NCBI GenBank assembly: GCA_022575985.1
Contig: JAKSXM010000007.1
Span: forward strand, 38,256,501-38,320,500
Direction: 5' to 3'
Origin: Anagrus nilaparvatae
Taxonomy: Eukaryota > Arthropoda > Insecta > Hymenoptera > Mymaridae
Length of the DNA: 64,000 bases
This document shows, piece by piece, positions 1 through 10,722 of the stretch; position 1 is the stretch's first letter; every line of letters begins with the position of its first letter. Under the pieces are notes generated by a model. That model had not been told where the DNA came from, did not search any database, and was given only the letters and a program-made list of their open reading frames with translations. The position numbers were made by a program, and so were the translations under genes.

Positions 1-678
1 GCGCAGCAATCTGACAGTGTGAAAAACTCTATTTTTACTTTTTTTGATCTTCAGAGATTGGAAATTTACTTTCACAAGAAAAAATGAATATTTTTGAGAG
101 TCTGATAGGAGATCTGGTATAAAACTTTTTTTGGAAAAGATGGAGTTCTGATCGAAACTGTTAAATTGAAAATTTCACATCTGCAGTTAATAATAGCTGA
201 CTTTTGAGGTTCAGACTACATTTTCAAAAAATTAAAACGATCATATAATATAATTGAAAAAATAAATAGGTAATGCAATTTATTCAGATTTAAACTTTTA
301 TGGAGAATAATAGATAAAAAATTTATATGTTCTTTTATTTACAGAAATTTCTAATGATGTTACTAAACCAGCTGTAGTTTATTGATCGAAATAAAGTTTT
401 AATAAATTGTCAATTTTTTTGTGTTTGTGTGCATTTCATTGATTTGTTAATAAAATAAAAAAATGAAGAAAATACTAAATTTTTTTTATTTTATTTCACC
501 AATTGTCCGTAAATACGCCAAAAAGCAATTTTTAAGGGAAAAAAGTCGGAGCCGATGAAACTTCCTGAAATATTAATAAAACGTTTGGAAACGTTTTTCT
601 ACGGACATTTGAAACATTTTAAAGGCTTATTTCAAAAACGTTTCTAAAACTTTGGTTGTTATGTTGTATGCTTTTTTT
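1..678. other. Intergenic, no gene seen
   Basis: AT-rich sequence without a convincing open frame, RNA gene or structured repeat. Long runs of T and A occur throughout. I see nothing in it that can be named. Confidence 0.6.
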
Positions 679-951
679 ACGTTAAAATTAACGTTAAATT
701 TAATATCGGATTTGAACGTTTAATTTAACATTAAATTTTAACGTTAAATTTAGTGTTGAATTTTAACGTTAAATTTAATGTTAAATTTTAACGTTAAATT
801 TAATGTTGTATTTTAACGTTAAATTTAGTGTTGAATTTTAACGTTAAATTTAATGTTAAATTTTAACGTTAAATTTAGTGTTGAATTTTAACGTTAAATT
901 TAGTGTTGAATTTTAACGTTAAATTTAGTGTTGAATTTTAACGTGTTAAAT
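679..951. repeat. 25-bp tandem repeat, block 1
   Basis: Array of a 25-bp unit built on the palindromic word TTAACGTTAA followed by ATTTAGTGTTGAA or a close variant. The ACGTT core recurs at 791, 816, 841 and 866, giving the exact period of 25. The array is A/T-rich and non-coding. It is continued on the far side of the MITE at 955-1102, so the MITE inserted into an existing array. Confidence 0.85.
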
Positions 952-954
952 TTA

Positions 955-1102
955 GGCTGGTTCTACAGACCTCCGTGAACGCAAAATTGCCGCCGTAACG
1001 CAATGCGCACAACACAGCACGCATGAGCACAACATGATTTTGGTTTGTGCGCATTGCGTTGCGGCTGCGATTTTGCGTTTACGGAGATCTGTAGAAGCAG
1101 CC
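955..1102. mobile_element. 148-bp palindromic MITE, Harbinger-like
   Basis: A GC-richer island whose two halves pair over most of their length. The ends read GGCTGGTTCTACAGACCTCC and, on the opposite strand, GGCTGCTTCTACAGATCTCC. TTA flanks both ends (952-954 and 1103-1105), the 3-bp duplication usual for PIF/Harbinger elements. It has no coding capacity and sits inside the 25-bp array. Assignment to Harbinger rests only on the TTA duplication and the palindrome. Confidence 0.7.
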
Positions 1103-1200
1103 TTAGTGTTTAATTTTAACGTTAAATTTAGTGTTGAATTTTAACGTTAAATTTAGTGTTGAATTTTAACGTTAAATTTAATGTTAAATTTAATGTTAGA
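1103..1200. repeat. 25-bp tandem repeat, block 2
   Basis: Continuation of the array at 679-951 with the same TTAACGTTAAATTTAGTG unit, separated from it only by the inserted MITE. Confidence 0.8.
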
Positions 1201-1341
1201 ACGAACATTAATTTGATCAAAAAATTTAGTTGTGAAAAAATAGTAATGATGCTAAATTTTAGAAGCATCAGGGTAATTTCCATAATAAGTACAATTGGAT
1301 TAGCAAAATTATAAAGATTTTTTTTCTTTAATTTTCTGCGA

Positions 1342-1490
1342 TAATTTTAACGTTAAATTTAACGTTAAATTTAACATTAAATTAACATTAAATCTACCTT
1401 AAATTAACGTTAAAGTTACCTTAAATTAACGTTAAAATTAACGTTAAAATTTAACGTTAAATTTTAACGTTAAATTTAACGTTAACTTTT
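1342..1490. repeat. Degenerate TTAACGTTAAA array
   Basis: Irregular run of the same TTAACGTTAAA word with shorter spacing than blocks 1 and 2. It is probably the degenerate edge of the same satellite. Confidence 0.75.
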
Positions 1491-1754
1491 GCACCAGGGT
1501 TCTCAATGGATAATATATTTAAAAATAATTTTTATTGGTATGTTAAAAAATGTTACTGTGATATAATTGCTAATAGAAAGATTTTATTTATTTAAATAAT
1601 TTAAATTTTTAGGTTATATTATAATTTTTGTTGACTAATACATTTTTTGTATTTTTATGTAAATCTTTATCATCTTGTAAGTATTACTTTTAGTTTTGCA
1701 ATTACATATATTTTATACATAATTTATCTTTATATTATGATATGACACTATTAT

Positions 1755-1850
1755 TTTTAGTATTGATAAAGGAAGCTATGTTCTTCGAAACGTCTAAAAT
1801 TTGAAAAATAATAAATACATTCACTCGCAAAAAATCGTCTTTACTCTTTT
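1755..1850 (+). ncRNA. Hammerhead-like motif, possible Penelope 3' relic
   Basis: A short stem (GGAAG with CTTC) is framed by TTGATAA and CGAAACGTC, then by an A-rich tail containing AATAAATACATTC. Penelope-like elements carry hammerhead ribozyme motifs of the form CTGATGA, stem, GAAAC. The core here departs from the consensus (TTGATAA), so the site is probably an inactive relic. Two better examples occur at 10615-10650 and 52001-52036. Confidence 0.35.
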
Positions 1851-2129
1851 TTAACAATTACTCTTATCGAGTGTATAAACAATTATAATTATAAAGTTTT
1901 CGTTAGTTATATAATAAGATTTAACCCAATTTTATTCCAATAAAATTTAAAGAAGTCTCAAATGACGTAGCAATTTGATTCTTCTACATTAATCAGACCA
2001 ATACATAAATTAATTTTAATTAATAGTCTAAATAATGAGTCAGATTAAAATCAAAGAATTAAATTAAATATATATATTTAAAAAATTATTATATGACTCT
2101 CTCATATTTGTATATAATATAACTTATTA

Positions 2130-2240
2130 ATTTTTCTGGTAAACTTTTTGTAAACTTTTTTTTTCATGTAATCTTATTTCTATGTACGTCTTGTAACAAT
2201 TATGTATATGATTTGACAAGAATAAACTACTACTACTATT
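2130..2240 (+). mobile_element. Possible LINE 3' end
   Basis: A stretch with CTATGTACGTCTTGTAAC, then AATAAACTACTACTACTATT. A polyadenylation-like AATAAA followed by a trinucleotide tail resembles the 3' terminus of insect Jockey-type LINEs. There is no coding sequence next to it, so this is weak. Confidence 0.3.
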
Positions 2241-3109
2241 AATTTTTCTGTGTTATTGTATGAGTCTTTCTTTGCCAAAACAGCAATAGTGAGCAGGTCG
2301 GGGCATCGGATCGGCCTTGAATTTTTCAATTTTTACCATGTTTTTATAACATAAAGATAGGGAAAGCCTGAAATTTTTAGCCTTCTAGGTCTTAAACAGC
2401 CCGAGTTATGGCCAATCAAACACATTAGGCGGCTCTCAAACAGCGTTAGTGCTTTTTGGGAAAATGGTTAAAAATCATAAATATAATCTTGAAAAAAAAT
2501 TCTAAAAGAGTATATATGTTGGGAAATCTTCAGTAAATCCATTTCTGCCATTAGTTTTTCGGAAAAACCCCGGGAAATTCCGGAAAATAGGAAAATGCGT
2601 TTTAAGGAAAATCGCAATATCTCATTTTCCGCCATTTATTTTTGAACATTTTTTTAAACCGAAATCCCATCGATCTGTCCGAAAAAAAATTTTGATTTCG
2701 GCCATTAAGGTCGATTTTAACCTGTTTTTTGAATAATTTCACATTTTTAATACTTCTTTATTTAATTTTCTATAAGGCGTTAAAATAATTGACTTTTTTA
2801 ATAAAAATAATTAATAATAAACGTTACTTATATTATACATTATGCTTGGAGCAACTCCAAGTTTGAAATAGAGTAAACGGGAATTCGAAACGACGGGAGC
2901 AACTTGCCGCCGAGAAACTATAATATAGCAAAAGGCCTCTGACGTCACACGATTGGTAACCGGACCTGCATGACTATCTAGGGACTCTTAACATAAATCT
3001 TAGTATTGCTCTAAATTATCATGTCCGTATTGAGAGAGCAACTCAACACAGATATTTTGGCATATTTGCTTTAACGAAAAGAGTTCTTGTTTTATTTAGT
3101 TAAGTCAAA
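2241..3109. other. Intergenic, no gene seen
   Basis: AT-rich, with a slightly GC-richer block at 2290-2460 and another at 2830-3060 that contains a short hairpin (CTTGGAGCAACTCCAAG). No coding frame or RNA gene is evident. The second block lies just beyond the 3' edge of the copia remnant and could belong to it, but I see no LTR. Confidence 0.5.
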
Positions 3110-3118
3110 TTCATCCTC

Positions 3119-3406
3119 TTAGCCATTTTGTTGGGGCGAATAAGGGCTTATCAATTCAAAAGTAATCCTTTTTTTATTACAGAAGCTCTTGAAAAAATGA
3201 GAAGAATTTTCTCCAGCGTTGTTTAACCTTATTCTTGAGCAATAATGACTCTTGGCTTTTAGCTGTCTAAAATAGTTTATTATATTATGCTCGGCTTTGC
3301 TGTTTGACTTTAAAAAGTTCACTTGCATAAAATGCGAAAATTCGTAAATTATTTTTTGAAAATAATTTTCCCCGTGTAATGATTGATTTCTTATAAGCTC
3401 TGCAAT
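3119..3406 (-). pseudogene. Copia integrase core, distal part
   Basis: Continues the integrase after the foldback insertion. The frame contains NNAGEN (normally DNGGEF, carrying the second catalytic acidic residue), then FFKSFCNKKRI and PYSPQQNG, which are hallmark copia integrase motifs. The DNGGE aspartate is replaced by Asn, so the second catalytic position is lost. A stop follows immediately after PQQNG, and the downstream sequence shows no further pol homology. Confidence 0.85.
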
Positions 3407-3414
3407 ATCTGTAT

Positions 3415-5670
3415 TAGACTGGTTTTTTTTTTTCGAAGTATCCGGGATTCCTAACGCGCCGGCAGAATTCGAAAATATAAGTAAAAAAAATAAGTTTCTC
3501 GTTGGATTTAGATCAAAACATCGATTTTTGAGCCCACGATAGCTCTCGAAAGTTTTTTTTTTGGCCTCCTTAAAATTGGGATTATCCTAAAACTTTCAGT
3601 TTTTCTAGTGGATTCAAATCGCGTTTAAGATTATGTTCCAATTAACATTCCTTAGTATTTTTTCCCCAGGAATCCGATGAAACCATTTATTTTAGTTTTT
3701 GACCACGTTTTATAGGAGAAAAATCGATTTTCGTTTCCTTTTAGGGTCCAAATTTCAAGGGGACCAATTTTAAAAGTTTTGTAGTTTTCTGAATAAATTT
3801 TTCTGTATATTATTAACAAGAGGGACTTGTCTATTTTTTTCCTATGAATTCGATGAAACCATTTATTTTAGCTTTTGACCACGTTTTATAGGAGAAAAAT
3901 CGATTATATTCGTTTTTAGGGTCTCAATTTTAAGAAAATCTATTATAAAAAGTTAGTAGTTTTCAAAATAAGTTTTTCTGATTATTATTTAAATGAAAGT
4001 CTTGTATACTTTTTCCCCAGGAATCCGATGAAACCATTTATTTTCTTTTGACCACTTCTTATATGAGAAAAATCGAATTTTGTCGTGTTTTGGGGTCCCA
4101 ATTTTAAGGAAATCAATCATAAATGTATAACAGTTTACAAAATAAATTTTTCTGAATATTATTTACTAGAGGAACTTATGTATTTTTTCCCCAGAAATCC
4201 GATGAAACCATTTATTTTAGCTTTTTGACCACGTTTTATAGAAGAAAATCGGTTTTATTGAAACCACTGTTGTTAGGGTCCCAATTTTAAGGAAATCTAT
4301 TATAAAAGGTTAGCAGTTTTCAAAAAAAATTTTCTGAATATTATTTACAAGAGGGTCTTGTATATTTTTTCCCCAAGAATCTGATAAAACCATTTATTTT
4401 AGCTTTTGACTACGTCTTATATGAAAAAAATCGATTTTTTTCGTGTTTCAGGGTCCCAATTTTAAGGGAATTAATTATTTAAGTTTAATAATTTACAAAA
4501 CAAATTTTTCTGAATATTATTTACTAAAGGAGCTTATGTATTTTTTCCCCACAAATCCGATGAAACCATTCATTTTCGCTTTTGACCTCGTTGTATACGA
4601 GAAAAATCGATTTTTGTCGTTTTTCATAATTTTCAGGAAATCAATTATAAGAGTTTTTTACTTTTCAGAATATATTTTTTTCTGAATATTATTTACGAAT
4701 GATACTTGTATATTTTTTCCTGAGAAATTCTATGAAAAAATTTAATTTTTTATCTGTAGTTCAAAAAGCTTTTTTTTTTATCTGTAATTCATTAGTAATT
4801 CAAAAAGCATAATGCAAATAAAATATGGAAAAATCAGTAAATATTAGAAAAACAGATTTTCTCGCAAAAGAAATCCCCAGATAAAAAATTAAATTGTTCC
4901 ATCGAATTCCTCAGGAAAAAATACACAAGTATCATTAATAAATAATATTCAGAGAAATATGTTTTGTAAATTATTAAACTTAAATGATTAATTCCCTTAA
5001 AATTGGGACCCCAAAACACGACAAAATTCGATTTTTCTCATATAAGACGTAGTCAAAAGCTAAAATAAATGGTTTCATCGGATTTCTGGAGAAAAAATAC
5101 ATAAGTTCCTCTAGTAAATAATATTCAGAAAAATTTATTTTGTAAACTGTTAAACTTAAATGATTAATTTCCTTAAAATTGGGACCCCAAAACACGACAA
5201 AATTCGATTTTTCTCATATAAGAAGTGGTCAAAAGCTAAAATAAATGGTTTCATCGGATTCCTGGGGAAAAAGTATACAAGACTTTCTTTTAAATAATAA
5301 TCAGAAAAACTTATTTTGAAAACTACTAACTTTTTATAATAGATTTCCTTAAAATTGGGACCCTAAAAACGAATAAAATCGATTTTTCTCCTATAAAACG
5401 TGGTCAAAAGCTAAAATAAATGGTTTCATCGGATTCCTGGGGAAAAAATACTAAGGAATGCTAATTAGAACATAATTTTAAACGCGATTTGAATCCACTA
5501 GAAAAACTGAAAGTTTTAAGATAATCCCAATTTTAAGGAGGCCAAAAAAAAAACTTTCGATCGATGTTTTTTTCTATATCCAACGAGAAACTTATTTTTT
5601 TTACTTATATTTTCGAATTCTGCCGGCGCGTTAGGAATTCCGGATACTTCGAAAAAAAAAAACCAGTCTA
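3415..5670. mobile_element. 2256-bp foldback transposon
   Basis: Perfect terminal inverted repeats begin TAGACTGGTTTTT and continue through TTCGAAGTATCC to CGCGCCGGCAGAATTCG. The flanking 8-mer ATCTGTAT is present at 3407-3414 and 5671-5678, a target duplication of the size made by hAT-type transposases. Each arm is built of tandem units of about 170-200 bp (AATCCGATGAAACC, GACCACGTTTTATA, TTTTTCTGAATATT), four to six on the left (about 3640-4760) and three on the right (4850-5460) in opposite orientation. This resembles the Drosophila Foldback layout. There is no transposase frame; the short open frames inside are translations of the repeat unit. Confidence 0.9.
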
Positions 5671-5678
5671 ATCTGTAT

Positions 5679-5960
5679 GAATAAGGTCACCTATGCACTT
5701 TGACCTTGGACGTAAACTTTCTGGAAATAGTTAGCCTCTTGCTTTACCCTGTTAGCATGCTTTTAAAATTTTCTAAATTGCTTTGAAAGCCTAACTTTGT
5801 TAAATCATTTTTATTTACGTGACCAAAACTTTGATGCCATAATAAAATATTATTTTTAAATTTATTTATTGTAATTTTATTTTCTCCGGAAGTACTTAAG
5901 AAGCAAGATATACTATTTAGGTTATCAATATTGTTTTATAAATTCTACTATATATAAATT
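5679..5960 (-). pseudogene. Copia GAG-pre-integrase and integrase start
   Basis: Minus-strand reading gives WHQSFGHVN, the His-containing signature of the GAG-pre-integrase zinc-binding region. After a frame change it gives CIGDLIHTD, where HTD carries the first catalytic Asp of the copia integrase. The foldback element entered exactly here: its duplicated 8-mer encodes the end of HTD. Stops and frameshifts make it non-functional. Confidence 0.8.
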
Positions 5961-6360
5961 CTCACTAGACTTACATTAGGTCAAAAAGTTTTTATCTTCA
6001 TTTTTAATGTAGGTACTTTTGTTATTAATGGTTGTCTCATTCCTTATTACGCTCATCTTTTTGATAGAAAGCAGATTGTATTTTACATCCGGAACGGTTG
6101 CAGCGTCTGTATTTATATTTGTATATAAATCTGTGTATTCATTTCTCACAGTAGGCATTAAACTGCCTCTTTTGGTAACTTAAATTATATCTCCATTAGT
6201 AATCTTGATGAGAAATTTTTCTTCTATGCTTGTAATAACGGTCATGAACCTTTCTATGTGCTTCGTCACTAAATTAGCCGTGGCACAACTATTTACAATA
6301 TAACTATTCTCGTTTTGATCTGAGAAAAGAGCAGTATTAAATTTACACGAATTGGTACCT
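5961..6360 (-). pseudogene. Copia protease-like segment
   Basis: The translation contains IVNSCATANLV, where copia proteases have a DSGAT active site, followed by KITNGD and VPDVKYNLLSIKKM, both typical of the region after the protease. The catalytic Asp is Asn here, and one in-frame stop follows TNGDII. The enzyme is therefore dead. Confidence 0.75.
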
Positions 6361-7050
6361 ACTAAAAATATGTCGTTATTATCTCCTTCTGCTTTATGGA
6401 AATTTTCACCATGCCTTGCTGAACCCGTGAACTATCACGGTTACCTCTACCACGAAAATATCCTCTACTTGTACCTCGATAATTACTATGTGAATTATTA
6501 CCTTGTGCTTGTAGGATCCAAAACATGACATTGTATTGGAAGAGCAATCTCTATTCATACCTGTTGTATTTATTGAATCTACATTTTCTTTTAATTTAAA
6601 AGCAGCGTCCAAAAGTCTGATTTTTGCAGCATCATAATCAAAACTGTCGTTTTGCCTATTTATTATTGTTTTGATTGAAGTAATTACATTCTCATATTTA
6701 TCCGGCATAGTCAGCAGTAGATAGCACGTTTTACCTCTATCTTTGAGCTTGAGCTGGTCGCTTCCGATTCATGAAACAATTTTTCCAGTTGGACGAAATG
6801 GTTTTGCATTTCTACATTGGTAAATCTAAATTTTAGCAACTTTTTCATTACGTACATTTTTGTTAATGCGCTTTTTCTTGCAAGCATGCCTTTGGCACTT
6901 TTTGCCTCTCATACGTATTCTACAAACTTATCAGGTAAGGATTGTATAATAAAACACTGTGCATTGTTATCTTTCTCTTTAAACAAAGCTTTTTTAGATG
7001 CATTTAAAGCTTCGATCTCTTCTTTAGATTGCCGCCTTATTTAAAATTAT
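6361..7050 (-). pseudogene. Copia gag remnant
   Basis: From about 7030 leftward the minus strand reads NNAQCFIIQSLPDKFVEYV, then AKSAKGMLARKSALTKMYVM and, after a short gap, LLLTMPDKYENVITSIKTI. These match the UBN2/copia gag pattern (lengths between the motifs, LP..Y near the end). An Arg/Gly-rich linker (SRGYFRGRGNRDSSR) follows, where the zinc knuckle normally lies, but no complete CCHC box is visible. Two stops and frame changes are present. Confidence 0.75.
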
Positions 7051-8578
7051 TTTGATGCGAAGAATTATTTTGATGGGAAAAGGTATACTTGAAGTCATCA
7101 TTTTTTAAAGTTTATATTTGAAATATCTATAGTCTTAATATACAACACTTGTTTCTCACACAATACTTTTATTTTTACTTTTTTGAATTCTTTGACCTTA
7201 AAAACCTATAAAGACCTTGTAGAATTAGAAATAACAATGCTTTTAAAGAATTTTTAAAGAATTACATATTTTGGGGGTACAGGAGGTGAAAAATGGGAAA
7301 ATTCACACCCGCAATGCATCCAATATCATTTCTGACATCATTTTTGAGTTCTGTAACCCAAAAAACCAAAATGCACTCCTTAAAATTAAAAAGAATCATT
7401 TCTTAAATGATCTTGTACTATTGGGGGAAATGGGGTGAAAATCCTCCCCTTTCATTTCCACATATTTTCCTTTCCGGGACTTTGTTTCTAACATACTCCT
7501 GAATACAATGCAAACAGTTTTTCCTCGATTTATCCATTTTCATAATTATCTAGAGGTGGATTAACACATCTACCTGGACTAATCATATAAGTAACTAATG
7601 ATGGTTTGAATAAAATTGCTAAACCATTAACATTATTTACAATAAATATTAAAACGTTTAATAGAACATTAATGTTTAAAATGTTTAAAATACAAAGATA
7701 ATATTTGGTTAAAACATAATAGATACTTATATAATCAGTAGAATCAAGCACCAATCCTTACTCTGATAGAGATAAATATATTTAAAATTTCAAAATTATT
7801 CAATTCATCTTATTATCTGCCAGATCTTTTATTTACTTTAAAATGCTATTTATTTGTGAGAATAAGTGAGATATACTGAATTTGATTTTAATATAAGAAT
7901 AAAAATCATGAGATGTTGCTTATTTAATACAAATCTATTTAATATATTCAAATAAATATTTTTATCAGTTTATGTATTAAAACTCGAAATAATCAAATTT
8001 AAAGTATTCAAAAAAAGTAAAAGAAGCAAAAAATAAGTTAAAAAGTTAGAAATTTGAATAAAATGTTTGTTTGTGTGTTATCTTTGGGGCCGTAGAAGAC
8101 TGGTCACAAATAGTATTCATACGAAGCTATACAGAAAGCGAAAGTTTCGCGAATCCGGAATATATATTTTTTACAGGTTTACAAAAATAATTTGTTAAAA
8201 ATTTAATTTTCCGTATTTTCAAGTATGTGAATAACTGAAATAACTGAATTCATCTAAGCAGTTATTAATGGCAGTATCGGTTTTCTGAGCCAATTTTACT
8301 ATTGTACTATTTTTTTCACAATTCTTTAAAATTTATGAAAAATATTAGTTAATAAAGAAGAACAGGCAGCTTACAATAGCTCAGAAAGAGCTTTTTTTTA
8401 TTTATCCTGGATTTTTATTTTAATATTAAGGGTTATAAAGCAGAGAAATAACATGTTTTAAGAAAGAAATTTAAAATTAAAAAATTTTGAGCTCAATCTA
8501 ACCATACAACTTGGAAGGTTTTGATTATTTCAATAAAAATTCTCTCTAGCAATCCAGAATTTCTGACATTTGTTTTTT
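7051..8578. other. Intergenic, no gene seen
   Basis: AT-rich sequence. A slightly GC-richer part at 7260-7520 (TTTGGGGGTACAGGAGG) has no coding frame of note. Short open frames such as 7530-7754 have the composition of background sequence. Confidence 0.5.
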
Positions 8579-9071
8579 AATAAGGAACAATACGTTATGT
8601 TATTTTTACAAACTTTTTATTTACAATCTTTTTCAAAAATTAATTATAATAAAGTTGAAGTATACAAACAAACATACCTAATTTATAAAAACATATAATA
8701 ACACTTACAACTAGTCAATAAATTTTATTATATAAGAAACAATTAATAAAAATTAATTTTTTGTCATAAATTAATACATATAAATTGTTCATGTTTTAAC
8801 AAAAATCTTTTTACAAGATTATACATAAGTTGTAAATTATTTCTTTAATAACAAGCACATGCTATAAAAGAGAAGAAGAAACTAAGTTTGGAGCAAAAAT
8901 AATAGTATACTATCAGGAATCAAAACATTCATATCAAATCATTGCATATTAACTTATGTAAAAACATTGTTTTTTTGAAAAAATTTTTTCAAGACTATTT
9001 TGCACAAAATTTTTTATTTTTTTAACAGGACTATTTAATCAGGACTATTAATAAAATTTTTGAAGCTAAAA

Positions 9072-9530
9072 TTATATATGCATTTTTTTCATTAATTCTA
9101 TGGAATTTTTTATGTTTATTTTTAAATTGTTAGTATCTTCAGTTCTATTTACAGTATTTTCAAAATATTGGATGTTCATTGTTTCACTAAATAATCTTTT
9201 TCCTTTGTGCTTTTCAGTATCTAAAATTTTTACATTACTCATATCAAATATATGATAATTGTCTTTATTATGATTAACAAGAGCAGATTTAAAATTATTA
9301 TTTTTTAGGTCATTGGTATGTTCCTTTAATCTAGCTTTTAATTTTCTACTACTTTGGCCAATATAACATGCATCACAATCTATACAATTTATTTTGTAAA
9401 CTATCCCACTTTTTTCTTTGATATTATCCTTATCTTATCCTAATTTTATCTTATAATCTAATTTATTATCAACCCTGTTTATGGGTATAAAATCTAATTG
9501 CTTGGCTAATTTATTTATTTGTGGTGTAGA
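9072..9530 (-). pseudogene. GIY-YIG endonuclease domain, Penelope-like
   Basis: Reading right to left, a linker (PFHKFSTPQINKLAKQLD) leads into GIVYKINCIDCDACYIGQSS, which holds the GIY and YIG motifs and the Cys residues typical of the Penelope endonuclease, then RLKEHTND and ALVNHNKDNYHIFD. The Arg and His after YIG fit the catalytic pattern. The frame ends at a TAA at 9072-9074. One stop (about 9440) and a frame change relative to the upstream reverse-transcriptase part (about 9530) show that it no longer makes a complete protein. Penelope endonucleases nick the target DNA for insertion. Confidence 0.85.
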
Positions 9531-9975
9531 AAATTTATGAAACGGAATGACAATTTTTCTCTTTTTTCTGATATCACATTAGCAAGTAAAAAGGATTTTA
9601 TTAACTGTAAATTGTGCTGATGGAACTCCGAATGTGAAAGATTTATACCTTTGTCTACTAAATTATAAACTATTGCTTTCTTTTGTTCAATTGGATGGTG
9701 AGAATTGAAGTTCAAAAATCTTGCTGAATAAGCCTTTTTTCTGTACCAATTTATACTACAAAAATCATTTTCTTTTCTGGTTAATTCTATGTCTAAGAAA
9801 CTGATTTTATTAGCTTGTTCTTTTTCAATAGTAAATCATAATGCATCATTATAGCTATTAAACACTTTATGAACCTCATCAATGTGATCATCCTTTACAA
9901 TCAAAAATAAATCATCAACGTACCTCTTGTAACATAAAACTTTTTTGCCCTCCCGGGCGTAAAACTCGTGCGTAA
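9515..9975 (-). pseudogene. Penelope reverse transcriptase, C-terminal part
   Basis: The segment starts abruptly at the inversion junction and reads REGKKVLCYKRYVDDLFLIV, with the catalytic YVDD box, then a thumb region with NKISFLDIELTRKENDF, INWYRKKAYSARFLNF and NSHHPIEQKK. This order is diagnostic for Penelope-like reverse transcriptases. There is one TGA stop after the FNSYNDAL part (about 9836). The fingers and N-terminal palm are missing because of the truncation. Confidence 0.85.
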
Positions 9976-10722
9976 AGATTTTAGATACTGAAAAGCACAA
10001 AGGAAAAAGATTATTTAGTGAAACAATGAACATCCAATATTTTGAAAATACTGTAAATAGAGCTGAAGATACTAAAAATTTACAAATAAACATAAAAAAT
10101 TCCATAGAATTAAGGAAAAAAATGCATATATAATTTTAGCTTCAAAAATTTTATTAATAGTCCTGTTTAAATAGTTTTTTCAAAAAATAAAAAATTTTGT
10201 GTAAAATAGTCTTAAAAAAATTTTTTCAAAAAAACAATGTTTTTATATAAGTTAATATGCAATGATTTGATATGAATGTTTTGATTCCTGATAGTATACT
10301 ATTATTTTTGCTCCAAACTTAGTTTCTTCTGCTCTTTTATAGCATGTGCTTGTTATTAAAGAAAAAATTTACAACTTATGTATAATCTTGTAAAAACACA
10401 TTTTTGTTAAAACATGAAAAATGTATATGTATTAATTTATGACAAAAAATTAATTTTTATTAATTGTTTCTTATATAATAAAATTTATTGACTAGTTGTA
10501 AGTGTTATTATATGTTTTTATAAATTAGGTATGTTTGTTTGTATACTTCAACTTTATTATAATTAATTTTTGAAAAAGATTGTAAAAAACAACCTTTTTT
10601 TAATTATGTTTTAGCCTGAAGAGGAATGTAATGAAACATTCGAAATTATAGCAAAATTTAATATTTTGGACAATTTTACAATAAAAAGTTTGTAAAAATA
10701 ACATCACGTATTGTTCCTTATT
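9976..10722 (+). mobile_element. Inverted Penelope 3' copy (right arm)
   Basis: The plus strand repeats the last part of the endonuclease (DTEKHKGKRLFSETMNIQYF-type sequence, again ending at ATGCATATATAA) and the whole 3' untranslated tail. It mirrors 8579-9240 with scattered substitutions and small indels. It ends AATACGTTATT-like at 10722, where the left copy begins. Confidence 0.85.
10615..10650 (+). ncRNA. Hammerhead-like motif of Penelope tail
   Basis: CTGAAGAG, then a 6-bp stem GAATGT/ACATTC with a short loop, then GAAA. This matches the CUGANGA, stem II, GAAA core of the hammerhead ribozymes known from Penelope-like elements. The left arm lacks the block. Cleavage activity cannot be judged without the distal helices. 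Confidence 0.5.

Larger units (their letters stand above)
3110..7050 (-). mobile_element. Decayed Ty1/copia retrotransposon
   Basis: On the minus strand the order is gag-like, zinc-knuckle/RG-rich linker, protease-like, GAG-pre-integrase and integrase, the standard start of a copia polyprotein. Reading stops after the conserved PQQNG motif of the integrase core at 3119. Reverse transcriptase, RNase H and both LTRs are absent. The element carries several stops and frame changes and is split by the foldback element at 3415-5670. It is an old, non-functional insertion. Confidence 0.85.
8579..10722 (-). mobile_element. Penelope-like element as head-to-head pair
   Basis: The left part (8579 to about 9975) is a 5'-truncated Penelope-like element on the minus strand, encoding the end of the reverse transcriptase and a GIY-YIG endonuclease, with its 3' end at 8579. 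It is joined near 9975 to a second, shorter copy on the plus strand that contains only the last part of the endonuclease and the 3' tail (9976-10722). The two outer arms (8579-9240 and 9980-10722) are inverted repeats, and both 3' ends point outward. The right arm keeps about 70 bp (10590-10690) that the left arm has lost, including a hammerhead-like motif. Confidence 0.85.

Noticed and set aside
4443..5195. Three short frames with similar peptides (NFKGINYLSLIIYKTNFSEY type)
   Set aside because: They lie in the foldback element and repeat with its 170-bp unit in both orientations. They are repeat translations and not a gene family.
6817..7044. Plus-strand frame of 75 codons
   Set aside because: It is the complement of the copia gag remnant, whose minus-strand reading has clear gag motifs.
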